Below are positions 25,781-34,427 of a DNA stretch of 48,333 bases, in pieces. The notes below the pieces were generated by a model, which searched no databases, was not told the DNA's origin, and saw only the letters and a list, made by a program, of their open reading frames with translations. Made by a program: the position numbers and the translations under genes. This stretch comes from an uncultured Lachnospiraceae bacterium (GTDB lineage Bacteria; Bacillota; Clostridia; Lachnospirales; Lachnospiraceae): assembly GCA_944381535.1 (NCBI GenBank), contig CALWLN010000208.1, positions 1 through 48,333 of the forward strand, in the 5' to 3' direction. Position 1 is the first letter of the stretch; the number at the start of each line of letters is the position of its first letter.

Positions 25781-26653
25781 ATGAACAAAACCTGTGATTT
25801 TGTACGCTTACAAGCTTATCAGACCACGGAGCGTATATCTGTCGATACGCCGAAGAACCACTACCTTTTCCTTGCCATAAAAGAAGGGGAGGGCCGTCTG
25901 GAAACTAAAAATCTGGCCCTGCCTTTCTCTGCCGGACATTTTTTTCTTGGGGCTCCAGGCTTTTCCTTTGCCCTCCTTCCTTCAGAGCAGGGAGCGGTAC
26001 GCTTCTTCTGCCTGCTTATTTCCGAAGAAATCACGTTTTTATTGCCAGGGGACGCGGATTTTACCGACCCGCTGAAGCAATTTTTGCAGGCCGCAAACGA
26101 CAGTACTCCTCTCCAGGGCATTTTTCCCCAGGAGGAATTGGGAACCGTCCTGCGCTATGAAGCGCTTCTGGCTTCGGAGCCGGCAGGCGGACAGGAACTG
26201 GCGGAGGGGGGAGTATTTACGGCTCCGATCTCCCGTCACCTTTCGGTGGCCTTTCTGCTGTTTGCGGCCCGGCGTTATCGCCTTTCACATACTGCCCGGG
26301 TCCAGGGAAAGAAACTGCAGTCCCACCAGAAGCTTGTTGCCAGCGCCATGGAACTCATACAACAGCATTATACCGAGGAACTGACGCTGTCCTCCCTGGC
26401 AGACGCTCTCTTTACCAGCCCCAGCTATTTATGCCGGATATTCAAAGAGGTAAGTGGAACCACCGTTTCCACTTACCTCAATCAGGTTCGTATTGCCAAT
26501 GTAAAACGCCTTCTGAGCGATACGGACGAGCTTATTGTAGACATTGCCTCCGCCTGCGGCTACAACTACATTCCCTATTTCAACCAGCTTTTCAAGCGAA
26601 TGGTAGGGGTAACGCCCACAGAATACCGACGAAGCCGGCGGAGCAAAAACTAG
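25781..26653 (+). CDS. AraC family transcriptional regulator
   Basis: The 290-residue protein has an N-terminal cupin-like sensing domain (about 1-150) and a C-terminal AraC/XylS double helix-turn-helix (about 185-285). Seen in the latter: LTLSSLADALFTSPSYLCRIFKEV, then ANVKRLLSDTDELIVDIASACGYNYIPYFNQLFKRMVGVTPTEYRR, the usual AraC signature ending. It is transcribed away from operon A and is most likely its activator in response to a sugar ligand. GGAGG precedes the ATG. Direct repeats upstream are candidate binding sites. It converges on the MhpE-type gene with a paired hairpin between them. Confidence 0.94.
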   Translation: MNKTCDFVRLQAYQTTERISVDTPKNHYLFLAIKEGEGRLETKNLALPFSAGHFFLGAPGFSFALLPSEQGAVRFFCLLISEEITFLLPGDADFTDPLKQFLQAANDSTPLQGIFPQEELGTVLRYEALLASEPAGGQELAEGGVFTAPISRHLSVAFLLFAARRYRLSHTARVQGKKLQSHQKLVASAMELIQQHYTEELTLSSLADALFTSPSYLCRIFKEVSGTTVSTYLNQVRIANVKRLLSDTDELIVDIASACGYNYIPYFNQLFKRMVGVTPTEYRRSRRSKN

Positions 26654-26698
26654 CCTGCCGCCCCTCCGGTTATCCGGTAGGGCAGGTGCCAGCGCACC
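26654..26698. terminator. Paired stem-loops between convergent araC-type and aldolase genes
   Basis: CCTGCC (26654-26659) pairs with GGCAGG (26681-26686) around CCGG-TTAT-CCGG, and GGTGC (26685-26689) pairs with GCACC (26694-26698). The stems occupy the whole gap between two convergent stops, consistent with a two-way terminator. Confidence 0.5.
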
Positions 26699-26701
26699 GT
26701 C

Positions 26702-27715
26702 CTACCGGTCGTTTTTTTCTTTTGCCAGGTTGTAAGCCACATCCACGATCATGTCCTCCTGGCCGCCCACCATTTTCCGTTTTCCAAGTTCCACCAGAAT
26801 CTCCTTAGTACTGATGCCGAATTTGGCCGCTGCCCGCTTGGCATGAAGCAGAAAGCTGGAATAAACACCGGAATATCCCAGCATCAAGGAATCAGTATCA
26901 ATGACCTGGGGCCTGTGCATGATAGGCTCCACATCTTTCTCTGCCACATCCAGAATCTTGTCCAGATTGACCCCGGAATCCACGCCCATCCGCTCCAACA
27001 CGGCGCACAACACCTCCACCTGGCAGTTGCCTGCGCCTGCGCCCAGGCCCCGGCAGGTGCCATCAATATAGTCCACGCCTTCCTCGATGGCCGCCACGGA
27101 GTTGGCGATAGCCAGCCCCAGGTTGTCATGGGCATGAAAGCCCACGGGAGTATGGAGATGCTCCTTCAGCATGTTGACTCTGGCCCGTACCTCATCCGGC
27201 AGAAGATGCCCGGCAGAATCCGCCAGATTAATATAATCCACGCCGCACTCCTCAAAGATTCTGGCCTGCTCCAATATTTTCTCCGGGGAGGCCATATGTA
27301 CCATCATCAAAAATCCGGCCACAAACAGCCCCATCTCCTTGGCAGCCTTGATATGCTGGATGGAGACATCTGCCTCCGTCACATGAGTAGCGATCCGCAC
27401 GGCCTGTACCCCGTTCTCATGGGCCTCCTTCAAATCGGTGATCGTGCCGATGCCAGGCAGCAGCAGAGCTCCCAGCTTTGCGTGACGGATGACCCCGGAG
27501 GCCTCCTTGATCAACTCAATATCCCGCACTTTCGAGAATCCATAGTTAATGGACGAGCCAGCCAGACCGTCGCCGTGGCTGATTTCAATAATGGATACCC
27601 CAGCTTCGTCCAGTCCCTTCGCAATGTTTCTTACCTGTTCCTTGGTATAGCTGTGGCTGACAGCATGGCTGCCATCACGCATGGTAGTGTCAACAATATT
27701 TACTTTCCGGTTCAT
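26702..27715 (-). CDS. mhpE: 4-hydroxy-2-oxovalerate aldolase family protein (MhpE/DmpG-like)
   Basis: The 337-residue protein belongs to the HMGL-like TIM-barrel aldolases that cleave 4-hydroxy-2-oxo acids to pyruvate and an aldehyde. Seen: [14 protein letters not shown] at the N-terminus with metal Asp and catalytic His, [13 protein letters not shown] near 42, [11 protein letters not shown] near 160, [15 protein letters not shown] near 195 with the metal His pair, and [17 protein letters not shown] near 225. The usual partner, an acylating aldehyde dehydrogenase, is encoded directly upstream with an ATGA overlap, as in DmpFG complexes where the aldehyde is channelled. No aromatic ring-cleavage genes are near, so the substrate is more likely a sugar-derived oxo acid. 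Confidence 0.92.
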   Translation of the reverse strand: MNRKVNIVDTTMRDGSHAVSHSYTKEQVRNIAKGLDEAGVSIIEISHGDGLAGSSINYGFSKVRDIELIKEASGVIRHAKLGALLLPGIGTITDLKEAHENGVQAVRIATHVTEADVSIQHIKAAKEMGLFVAGFLMMVHMASPEKILEQARIFEECGVDYINLADSAGHLLPDEVRARVNMLKEHLHTPVGFHAHDNLGLAIANSVAAIEEGVDYIDGTCRGLGAGAGNCQVEVLCAVLERMGVDSGVNLDKILDVAEKDVEPIMHRPQVIDTDSLMLGYSGVYSSFLLHAKRAAAKFGISTKEILVELGKRKMVGGQEDMIVDVAYNLAKEKNDR

Positions 27716-28584
27716 GCCAATCCCTCCCCAAAACGCTCACGCGCGATTTTTTCCGCTACTTCTACGGCTGCCGCATTGATAATATCCAGATTGCCGGAAT
27801 ATTTCGGCAGGAAATCTCCCGCCCCCTCCACTTCCACAATCACGGTCACCTTGTCCCCATCCAAAATGGGAGGCGTGCGCAGCCGGTATCCGGGCACATA
27901 TTTCTGAATCTCCTTCACGATCCGGTTTACCGATTCCGTAATCTTCTTCTCGTCCGGGTGCTTCACAATGGAATAAATAGTGTTGGTCATGAAAATCGGC
28001 GGCTCCGCCGGATTCAAAATGATAATGGCTTTGCCCTTATCCGCGCCGCCAACCACCTCCAGCGCTTTCGAAGTGGTCTCCGTAAATTCGTCAATGTTGG
28101 CTCTGGTTCCCGGGCCCGCGCTCTTGGAGGAGATACAGGAGACAATCTCCGTATAGGAGCTGTCCGCCGCCTCATTGATGGCATAGGCAATGGGCACAGT
28201 GGCCTGCCCACCGCAGGTTACCATATTAAAATTCATCTCATTGGAAAGTTTTCCTAGGTTTACACAGGGAACCACGTAGGGCCCCACCGCAGCGGGCGTC
28301 ATATCAATGGCGATTTTCCCCGCCTCTTTCAAAAGAGGCGCATGAGTCAAATGAGCCTTAGCCCCTGTGGCATCAAAAACGATTTTAATATCCTCCTCTC
28401 CCAAAATATCCTGGATTCCGTTGATTGTCACCGGAAATCCCAAATCCTTGGCTCGGCGAATCCCCTCCGATTCCACAATTCCTACCATGTAGGCCATCTG
28501 AAGGGTATCGCTCCGCATGACCTTGTACATCAGATCCGACCCGATATTGCCCGGGCCTATAATCGCAACCTTTACTTTCTGCAT
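27712..28584 (-). CDS. mhpF: Acylating acetaldehyde dehydrogenase (MhpF/DmpF-like)
   Basis: The 290-residue protein has the NAD loop [16 protein letters not shown] at the N-terminus, [10 protein letters not shown] near 70, [14 protein letters not shown] near 123 with the catalytic Cys, and [24 protein letters not shown] near 152, all typical of acetaldehyde dehydrogenase (acetylating). It converts the aldehyde from the MhpE-type aldolase to acyl-CoA using NAD and CoA. The ATGA overlap with the aldolase gene and 4-base gap to the kinase gene show one operon. AAGGAGG precedes the ATG. Confidence 0.93.
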   Translation of the reverse strand: MQKVKVAIIGPGNIGSDLMYKVMRSDTLQMAYMVGIVESEGIRRAKDLGFPVTINGIQDILGEEDIKIVFDATGAKAHLTHAPLLKEAGKIAIDMTPAAVGPYVVPCVNLGKLSNEMNFNMVTCGGQATVPIAYAINEAADSSYTEIVSCISSKSAGPGTRANIDEFTETTSKALEVVGGADKGKAIIILNPAEPPIFMTNTIYSIVKHPDEKKITESVNRIVKEIQKYVPGYRLRTPPILDGDKVTVIVEVEGAGDFLPKYSGNLDIINAAAVEVAEKIARERFGEGLA

Positions 28585-28588
28585 GTTC

Positions 28589-29521
28589 TTACCTCCTTCT
28601 TTTCACTTGCACTTGCGGATAAATAGCTTTATAATCCGCCTTCCTGAAATATCCCGTTTCCCGGCACAGAGCGCTGGCCGTGGCAATGGCCCCGGCGGAA
28701 TGCAGCATTTCTTCTTCCTTAAGCCCCCGGCGGATGGCCATAGCCAGCCCCGCCAGCATGGCGTCCCCGCAGCCCACCGTATTAACGGTCTCTACCTTGG
28801 GAATAACGCTTTTCCATATGCCATTTTCCGAGAACAGCAAGGCCCCATCGCCTCCTAAGGAAATTACCACATATCGAATGCCTTGATTCACAAGTTGCGT
28901 TCCGGCCTCCAGAAGGTCTTCCTCCCGCTCCATTTTCATGCCGGTAAGCTGAAAAATTTCATCCTGATTGGGTTTGATCAGCAGGGGCTTTGCCTGAACG
29001 GATTCCTTAAGCAGACTCCCACTGGTATCCAGCAGCACCGGAACTTCCTTTTCCGCGGCTTTTTCCATCATATAGCGATACATATCCGCATCGATTCCCC
29101 GGGGTACGCTTCCGGATATGGTTACCACCTCCGCCTCTGTCAGCAGAGCCTCGTACTTCTCTTTCATTCTGGCTACGCTCTCTTGGGATATGGCCGGGCC
29201 CTCCTCCAGAAATTCCGTCTGGCTTCCGGCAACCGTATCGAAAATATTGATACAGGTACGGCTCTCTTCCGGTATCGAGACAAAATCCGCCGTGATTCCT
29301 TCCTTCTTGGCCAAAGCTTGAATCAGCATCCCGGTGTAGCCCCCAGCAAAGCCGGTGGCCACCGCCTTTTCATCGGCCTGGGAAATAATTCTTGCCACAT
29401 TCAGCCCTTTTCCGCCGGCGGTATAAGCCGTCTTCTTCACACGGTTCACCTGACCCACCCGCAAGTTTTCCACCTCATAGCGCTTATCGATTGCCGCATT
29501 CAAGGTTACTGTCAGTATCAT
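28589..29521 (-). CDS. PfkB family sugar-phosphate kinase (1-phosphofructokinase/tagatose-6-phosphate kinase type)
   Basis: The 310-residue protein has the PfkB pattern: [15 protein letters not shown] at the N-terminus, [12 protein letters not shown] near 35, [15 protein letters not shown] near 135, [12 protein letters not shown] near 180 and [14 protein letters not shown] near 247 with the catalytic Asp. The N-terminal TLNAAID form is that of the LacC/FruK branch. Tagatose-6-phosphate would fit the AgaS-like and aldolase proteins elsewhere in the window, although fructose-1-phosphate cannot be excluded. It is the first gene of a three-gene operon ahead of mhpF and mhpE, an unusual pairing. 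GAAAGGAGG precedes the ATG, and an IclR-type operator lies about 25 bases before it. Confidence 0.9.
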   Translation of the reverse strand: MILTVTLNAAIDKRYEVENLRVGQVNRVKKTAYTAGGKGLNVARIISQADEKAVATGFAGGYTGMLIQALAKKEGITADFVSIPEESRTCINIFDTVAGSQTEFLEEGPAISQESVARMKEKYEALLTEAEVVTISGSVPRGIDADMYRYMMEKAAEKEVPVLLDTSGSLLKESVQAKPLLIKPNQDEIFQLTGMKMEREEDLLEAGTQLVNQGIRYVVISLGGDGALLFSENGIWKSVIPKVETVNTVGCGDAMLAGLAMAIRRGLKEEEMLHSAGAIATASALCRETGYFRKADYKAIYPQVQVKRRR

Positions 29522-29542
29522 GTTTCCTCCTTTCTTGTTCGT

Positions 29543-29567
29543 TATTATTGAACATTGTTCTTATTTT
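29543..29567 (-). promoter_or_regulatory. Candidate IclR operator before the PfkB gene
   Basis: A GAAC-ATT-GTTC core (29550-29560) is flanked by TATTATT on one side and TTATTTT on the other. The same arrangement, with only the three central bases changed, occurs at 31331-31355 before the FAH gene. The IclR gene lies between them, so both are probably its binding sites. Confidence 0.6.
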
Positions 29568-29602
29568 ATTTTAAAAGAAAAGGACATAGTCCTTTCTCTT
29601 TG

Positions 29603-30370
29603 TCAACGAAAACCCAGTTTCCTGGATATCTCCATGGCATTTCTTTTCAGCTTGGACGCTGCCTCTTCTATATTCATTCTCTCCATCACCGCGGCAGTGC
29701 TTGAAATGCTGATGGCCGCCACCGGATTCTTCCGATAATCAAATATGGGAACTGCCACGCACTTAAGACCGATTTCCACTTCTTCATTGTCTACCGAATA
29801 TCCTTTTTTACGAATTTCTTCCAGCTCCTGTAAAATCTGCCCATCCTCTATCCTCGTATGCGGTGTCAGCTTTTCTCTGGACTGGGTGCGCAATATGTAT
29901 TGGATATCCGCAGCCTTTAAATTCGCCAAAACGGCTTTTCCGATTCCGGTACAGTACATAGGAGCGCGCTTCCCCACCTGGGAATACACGATACGAGTAT
30001 TGGGCGCATCCACCTTATCGATGTAGATTACCTCCCAATCCTGATATAATCCCATATGTACCGTCATTCCAAATTCCTTTGATATTTTTTTCAGATAAGG
30101 AAGGGCGATTTCCCGAATATTCATCCGCTCCTGTACAATACTTCCCAGTTCAAAGAGCTTAAGCCCCAAATGATATTTTTTATTTTCCGGATTTTGTTCC
30201 AGATATCCTGCCGCCAGCAGCGTATTCACCAGCCCGTAAACAGTGCTTTTCCCCAGGTTCATCATTTGGGCGATCTCGGTAATTCCCAATTCCGTCAAGT
30301 CCCCGGTAAACAGATCTACAATTTGAATGGCCCGGTCCACGGACTGGATAATCACTCCCTGTTCTCTCAT
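29603..30370 (-). CDS. IclR family transcriptional regulator
   Basis: The 255-residue protein has an N-terminal winged helix (SVDRAIQIVDLF to GITEIAQMMNLGKSTVYGLVNTLLAAGYLEQ, residues about 9-58) and a C-terminal IclR effector domain (about 75-250) with MTVHMGLYQDWEVIYIDKV and GIGKAVLANL segments. Its start overlaps the FAH gene stop by 4 bases (ATGA), so it is co-transcribed with that enzyme. Matching operator-like repeats lie before the FAH gene and before the PfkB gene, implying that it controls both units and itself. A small AAAGGAC/GTCCTTT hairpin lies just after its stop. Confidence 0.95.
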   Translation of the reverse strand: MREQGVIIQSVDRAIQIVDLFTGDLTELGITEIAQMMNLGKSTVYGLVNTLLAAGYLEQNPENKKYHLGLKLFELGSIVQERMNIREIALPYLKKISKEFGMTVHMGLYQDWEVIYIDKVDAPNTRIVYSQVGKRAPMYCTGIGKAVLANLKAADIQYILRTQSREKLTPHTRIEDGQILQELEEIRKKGYSVDNEEVEIGLKCVAVPIFDYRKNPVAAISISSTAAVMERMNIEEAASKLKRNAMEISRKLGFR

Positions 30371-31302
30371 TGATTCTCACCATCCTGCCGGGCAGAAACG
30401 CGGTTCTCCAGGGTTCCGATTCCTTCTATTTCACAGGTAATCACATCCCCCGGATGCAGGAACCGGGGTGGCTGAAAGCCCATTCCCACTCCTTCCGGCG
30501 TTCCCATGGCGATAATGGTCCCGGCCTTTAGTGTCATCCCACGACTTAGATCCGAAATCACATAATCCAAATCAAAAATCATGTGGTCCGTATTGCTGGA
30601 TTGACGAAGTTCTCCATTTACATAACTTTCAATTTTAAGCCTCACAGGCCAGGAAAACTCATCCGCCGTCACAATACAGGGGCCCATGGGAGTGAAGCCA
30701 TCCAGACTTTTTCCGAAATACCACTGCGTATGCCTGGTCTGTAGATTTCTGGCACTCATATCATTCATAATGGTATATCCAAATATGTAATCCTTGCCGC
30801 TGCCCTTTGGCACATTCTTCGCATCCTTCCCGATGATGGCTGCCAGTTCCACCTCATAGTCAAGCCCATCCACCAACCCGGAATAGTTTGGAATCTCCTG
30901 ACCGGCGGCCGTTGCGGCGTTGACTCTCTTAGAGAAGTAGACCGGATATATGGCCTGGGAGTTGTCGGACTTCTCTGCGGCCTGGTCAAATTCCATATGC
31001 ATGAATTCTTCCGCCTCTTTGGCGTGGGCGCGATAATTTACACCCAGGCAGATGATATCCTGGGCTGGCTTAGGGATTGGAGCCAGCAGCACGATATCTT
31101 CCATCTGATAAGGCGGCTCCTGCTTCGCAGCCTCGCGCTTCAGCTGTTCCCACTCCGTAGGATTGATATTTTCTATGAGCTCCTGCATGGAAGAATAGGG
31201 TAATCCGCACTTTTTTATGGGGAGTATTCCATGAGCATCCTCCTTCATGATTCCGACCATCTGTTCTTGTTTTCCCTTTTCCCGGAAGGTTACCAGTTTC
31301 AT
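30367..31302 (-). CDS. Fumarylacetoacetate hydrolase (FAH) family protein
   Basis: The 311-residue protein has the FAH fold signatures: CLGVNYRAHAKEAEEF near residue 90, YEVELAAIIGKDAKN near 150 with the metal Glu residues, YTIMNDMSARNLQ near 175, and TIIAMGTPEGVGMGF then LHPGDVITCEIEGIGTLENRV near 265-300. Members act as acylpyruvate hydrolases, 2,4-diketo-3-deoxy-sugar-acid hydrolases, or oxo-acid isomerases and decarboxylases. Next to an IclR regulator and mhpFE, and not far from a dehydratase/SDR operon, a role in a 2-keto-3-deoxy sugar-acid route to pyruvate is the best guess. It is the first gene of its operon, with AAGGAG before the ATG and a strong sigma-A promoter. Confidence 0.9.
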   Translation of the reverse strand: MKLVTFREKGKQEQMVGIMKEDAHGILPIKKCGLPYSSMQELIENINPTEWEQLKREAAKQEPPYQMEDIVLLAPIPKPAQDIICLGVNYRAHAKEAEEFMHMEFDQAAEKSDNSQAIYPVYFSKRVNAATAAGQEIPNYSGLVDGLDYEVELAAIIGKDAKNVPKGSGKDYIFGYTIMNDMSARNLQTRHTQWYFGKSLDGFTPMGPCIVTADEFSWPVRLKIESYVNGELRQSSNTDHMIFDLDYVISDLSRGMTLKAGTIIAMGTPEGVGMGFQPPRFLHPGDVITCEIEGIGTLENRVSARQDGENQ

Positions 31303-31330
31303 TTTCTTCTCCTTTGTTTTCTCTGTTCTG

Positions 31331-31390
31331 TATTATTGAACTGCGTTCTTATTTTTTTTACATTATATACTATTTGTTTTGAAATTTCAA
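31331..31390 (-). promoter_or_regulatory. Promoter and IclR operator of the FAH-IclR operon
   Basis: On the minus strand TTGAAA (31385-31390) is followed after exactly 17 bases by TATAAT (31362-31367). Downstream of it, at 31331-31355, is a GAAC-TGC-GTTC core with flanks TATTATT and TTATTTT, matching the element before the PfkB gene. An operator just downstream of the -10 suits repression by the co-transcribed IclR protein. Confidence 0.7.
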
Positions 31391-31402
31391 TAGGAAAATG
31401 AT

Positions 31403-31416
31403 TATAAACGATTACA
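31403..31416. promoter_or_regulatory. cre-like catabolite repression site
   Basis: TATAAACGATTACA matches the CcpA cre consensus TGNAANCGNWNNCA except for A at the second position. It lies about 13 bases upstream of the -35 box of the FAH-IclR promoter. One mismatch makes it tentative. Confidence 0.3.
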
Positions 31417-31529
31417 TTTCCCTTTATTTTTGGTATACTATAAAATACGGGTTGATAATTTTCATCTCCGCGAACTGAGGGGTATTTTCAGCCCACACAT
31501 ATACATTTTTATCAGAAAGGACCCTGGAC

Positions 31530-32498
31530 ATGCCTGGATTTACGACTCATTATTTGTTTGGCATCAACACCTATAAAGAATTAAAAAATGATTCCTTAAA
31601 AAAAATCATTTTTGACCACCATGCAGCCTACAGCCTGGGACTGCAGGGACCGGATATCTTTTTTTACTATCTGCCCTCCTATGTTGTCCACGAGAATAAC
31701 ATCGGCTCCATAGCCCATATCAAGAACACCGGAACATTTCTCTCCTATCTGCTGGAGAGCCAGAACCTGTTTCCTGACAGGGAGGAAGCCCGCATTGCCC
31801 AGGCTTACATCATGGGCTTTGTGGGCCATTATCTGTTGGACCGCAAATGCCATCCCTACATCTATTACCGCACCCATTACAAAGGCCGCAGTTCGGAGTA
31901 TTACGGTCATCACATGAACCTGGAGATAGACATTGACACGGAGCTGCTTGGATTTTATAAGCACAAGCTGCCCTCTGCCTTCCGTCAGGAATCTACCATC
32001 ATGCTGACCCGGCTGGAGCTTCGCGCCATAGCCACCGTCCTGTACTACGTCTACTCCATGACTTACCCGGAGCTTAAGGTAACCTACACCGCCATGCGGC
32101 TGGCCATCCGCTCCATGCAGACCGGTCTTAAGCTCCTTCACAATTCTCATGGCCAGAGAAAAGTACTGACCCGGAAGATTGAAGGCCTCACCGTAGGGCA
32201 TACGAGTATTTCCGCTCTGATGCCCAGCGATCACCTGCGGTTCTATGTGGATCCCTTAAACATCCTCCACCGGGAATGGCGCAATCCATGGGATAAAACC
32301 ATTGCCTCCAGAGCCTCCTTCTTTGACTTGATGGAGGAGACCCAACAGGAGTATCTGCAGCTGCTTCCCCGGATTTACCAGCTGTTCCTGACCAGACGCC
32401 ACTCGGAGGCCGCAAAGCTTCGACTTGCGCATATTCTGGATTTTCTGGGAAGCGTATCCTACCACTCCGGGTTGGACCCGGAGGTGACGGGGGAATAG
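31530..32498 (+). CDS. Zinc-dependent phospholipase C family protein
   Basis: The 322-residue protein resembles the bacterial Zn_dep_PLPC family. Seen: PGFTTHYLFG at the N-terminus with a zinc-ligand-type His, FDHHAAYSLGLQGPDIFFYYLPSY near residue 28, AYIMGFVGHYLLDRKCHPYIYY near 90 with further His, and YYGHHMNLEIDIDTELL near 123. These His/Asp clusters would bind zinc ions and attack a phosphodiester, perhaps in phospholipids or teichoic acids. No secretion signal is seen, which is usual for this subgroup in Clostridia. It is the first plus-strand gene after the sugar-acid region and is followed 64 bases later by a GNAT gene. Confidence 0.85.
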   Translation: MPGFTTHYLFGINTYKELKNDSLKKIIFDHHAAYSLGLQGPDIFFYYLPSYVVHENNIGSIAHIKNTGTFLSYLLESQNLFPDREEARIAQAYIMGFVGHYLLDRKCHPYIYYRTHYKGRSSEYYGHHMNLEIDIDTELLGFYKHKLPSAFRQESTIMLTRLELRAIATVLYYVYSMTYPELKVTYTAMRLAIRSMQTGLKLLHNSHGQRKVLTRKIEGLTVGHTSISALMPSDHLRFYVDPLNILHREWRNPWDKTIASRASFFDLMEETQQEYLQLLPRIYQLFLTRRHSEAAKLRLAHILDFLGSVSYHSGLDPEVTGE

Positions 32499-32562
32499 GA
32501 AAAATTTTGAAACCGGAAATGCATTTTTCAGAAATATGATTTCGCGCAAAGGAGGATAAGCA

Positions 32563-33162
32563 TTGGATAATCATGTAAGAATTCGTGTCGCCACCACAGA
32601 TGACGCAGCAAATCTGCTGGAAATCTACAGGCCTTATGTGGAGAAAACCGCAATCTCCTTTGAGTATAAGGTGCCAAGTCTTGATGAATTTACCGCCAGA
32701 ATGGCAAAGACCTTAAAAAAATATCCCTATGTCGTGGCAGAGGTAGACGGCGCGCTCTCCGGTTACGCTTATACCGGCGCGTTTGTAGGCCGCGCCGCCT
32801 ATGATTGGGCCGCTGAGACCACGATTTATCTGAAGGAAGACAAACGAAAAATGGGATTGGGACGAAAGCTGTACGGTGCCATAGAGGATATCTGCAGAGC
32901 GCAGAATATCACTAATTTATATGCCTGTATCGGCTACCCGGAAGCAGAAGACCAATATCTGACAAAGAACAGCGCGCAGTTCCATGCGCATCTGGGTTAC
33001 CGCCTGGTTGGAACGTTTCAGAAATGCGGATACAAATTTGGCCGATGGTACGATATGGTCTGGATGGAGAAAATCATCGGCGTACATAGCCCTGTCCCCG
33101 CTGCTGTGGTGCCTTTTCCGGATTTGGATAAAGACGTACTTCGGAGGATTGGACTACAATAA
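32563..33162 (+). CDS. GNAT acetyltransferase (phosphinothricin/methionine sulfoximine acetyltransferase type)
   Basis: The 199-residue protein starts with TTG at 32563, preceded by GGAGG with 7-base spacing; no ATG fits better. Seen: VRIRVATTDDAANLLEIYRPYVEKTAISFEY at the N-terminus, ETTIYLKEDKRKMGLGRKLYGAIE near 88 with the acetyl-CoA pyrophosphate loop KMGLG, and FHAHLGYRLVGTFQKCGYKFGRWYDMVWMEK near 140. The last segment is characteristic of Pat/MddA-type N-acetyltransferases that act on amino-acid analogues. The last 30 residues extend past the usual end. Confidence 0.92.
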   Translation: MDNHVRIRVATTDDAANLLEIYRPYVEKTAISFEYKVPSLDEFTARMAKTLKKYPYVVAEVDGALSGYAYTGAFVGRAAYDWAAETTIYLKEDKRKMGLGRKLYGAIEDICRAQNITNLYACIGYPEAEDQYLTKNSAQFHAHLGYRLVGTFQKCGYKFGRWYDMVWMEKIIGVHSPVPAAVVPFPDLDKDVLRRIGLQ

Positions 33163-33420
33163 ATGGGATGGATATTGCAAGACCGCAAAGCCATATTTTC
33201 GGATATTTTTCACGCCCTTTTCTGTCAGTACCGAAGCATAACACTTTTCCTCAATCTGTTTCAGCGCAGCCCGCACAGTGTCCCGAAGCGTTTCTTCATC
33301 CTCCGCTTCCACAAACCAGCCCCTCACCATATTTTGGAACATAATTCGCGCCTCACGGTTGGTAAGGGTCAGTTCGTATTCCGGCTCCTGACCCTCCGGA
33401 ACTTCATTATTTTTCCAGGC
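33154..33420 (-). pseudogene. Remnant of an AAA-ATPase-like/PD-(D/E)XK nuclease family gene
   Basis: An open frame of about 85 codons reads KNNEVPEGQEPEYELTLTNRE, then MFQNMVRGWF, then AALKQIEEKCYA and GVKNIRKYGFAV. This matches the C-terminal region of the large AAA-ATPase-like/PDDEXK proteins common in gut Firmicutes (segments LTLTNREV, ALKQIEEKRYA, IRKYGFAF). The N-terminal ATPase part is missing, there is no proper start, and the family's last strand is replaced by VLQYPSHLL. It overlaps the end of the convergent GNAT gene by 9 bases and lies between that gene and the dehydrogenase gene. Confidence 0.65.
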
Positions 33421-33446
33421 CCAGAACTCTTTCCTGCTCCTGGTCC

Positions 33447-34406
33447 TCAGCTTCTTCGTTCTCTATTTTCTCCTCCGGCCAGGAACTCCTCCACCTGGCC
33501 CTCGATGATCTTCATCAGCCGTACCCGCGCTTCCTTGCTGGCCCAACCAATGTGAGGCGTAATGATAAGCCTGTCGCTGTCCTTAATCTTTCTTAACGGA
33601 TTGTCCTCGCTCATGGGCTCCTTTGCCAGCACATCCAGACCAGCCGCTCCAATGAGGCCCTTCTCCAAAGCCTCTGCCAGATCCGCCTCCACCACAATAG
33701 GACCTCTGCCGAGATTCAGGAAAATCGCCTCCCGCTTCATCTTCTCAAAGGCCTCCTTATTCATCAGGCCTCTGGTATTGTCGTTCAAAGGCGCATGGAC
33801 GGACACGATATCCGATTGACAAAGCAGCGTATCAAAATCCACCCGCTCGTATCCCTCCTGGTTATTCTGCCCGGAGGTGGAGTAGTATATCACACGGCAG
33901 CCGAATAACCGGGCAAGCTCCGCCACCCGTCTGCCGATGGCTCCCATGCCGATGATTCCCCATGTCTTCCCGCTGATATCGTGGAACACATTGTCAAAAT
34001 GCGTGAACATGACGTCGCCCACATACCGCTCACTTTTCACATAATCATCATAGTAGCGAAGCTTTTCCACCAGGTAGAACAACAGAGCAAAGGTGTGCTG
34101 AGCCACGGTCTGTGTGGAGTAGCCGGCCACATTGCGCCAGGCGATTCCCCGCTCTTTCAGATACTCCTTATCCAGATTGTCTGTGCCGGTAGCCGCTACA
34201 CAGACCAGCTTCAGCTTTTTGGCTTCCCCAACAGTCTTCTCATTGACGGGCACCTTATTTAAAATAGCAATATCAGCGTCTTTCGCCCGCTCTCCGACCT
34301 CTTCCGGCGCGGAAAATCCATACTTTACCACTTCTCCAAACCGTTCGAAACCGCTTAAGTCAATATCTTCCCCAATGGTTTTTGCGTCCAGAAATACAAT
34401 CTTCAT
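33447..34406 (-). CDS. D-2-hydroxyacid dehydrogenase (glycerate dehydrogenase-like)
   Basis: The 319-residue NAD-dependent dehydrogenase has the Rossmann loop WGIIGMGAIGRRVAELARLFG near residue 147, FLNLGRGPIVVEADLAEAL near 229 with the catalytic Arg, LDVLAKEPM near 257 with the Glu, and LIITPHIGWAS near 282 with the catalytic His. The N-terminal KAKDADIAILNKVPVNE-type segment is like HprA-type hydroxypyruvate/glycerate dehydrogenases. It stands alone, with AGGAGG before the ATG. It differs clearly from the other dehydrogenase at 18626-19600. Confidence 0.92.
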   Translation of the reverse strand: MKIVFLDAKTIGEDIDLSGFERFGEVVKYGFSAPEEVGERAKDADIAILNKVPVNEKTVGEAKKLKLVCVAATGTDNLDKEYLKERGIAWRNVAGYSTQTVAQHTFALLFYLVEKLRYYDDYVKSERYVGDVMFTHFDNVFHDISGKTWGIIGMGAIGRRVAELARLFGCRVIYYSTSGQNNQEGYERVDFDTLLCQSDIVSVHAPLNDNTRGLMNKEAFEKMKREAIFLNLGRGPIVVEADLAEALEKGLIGAAGLDVLAKEPMSEDNPLRKIKDSDRLIITPHIGWASKEARVRLMKIIEGQVEEFLAGGENRERRS

Positions 34407-34427
34407 TTTCTCATTTCCTCCTGTTTA

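Noticed and set aside
26843-27907. 354-codon plus-strand open frame opposite the MhpE-type and MhpF-type genes
   Set aside because: The minus-strand genes have clear catalytic motifs and ribosome sites; this frame is His/Gln-rich shadow sequence crossing a gene boundary.
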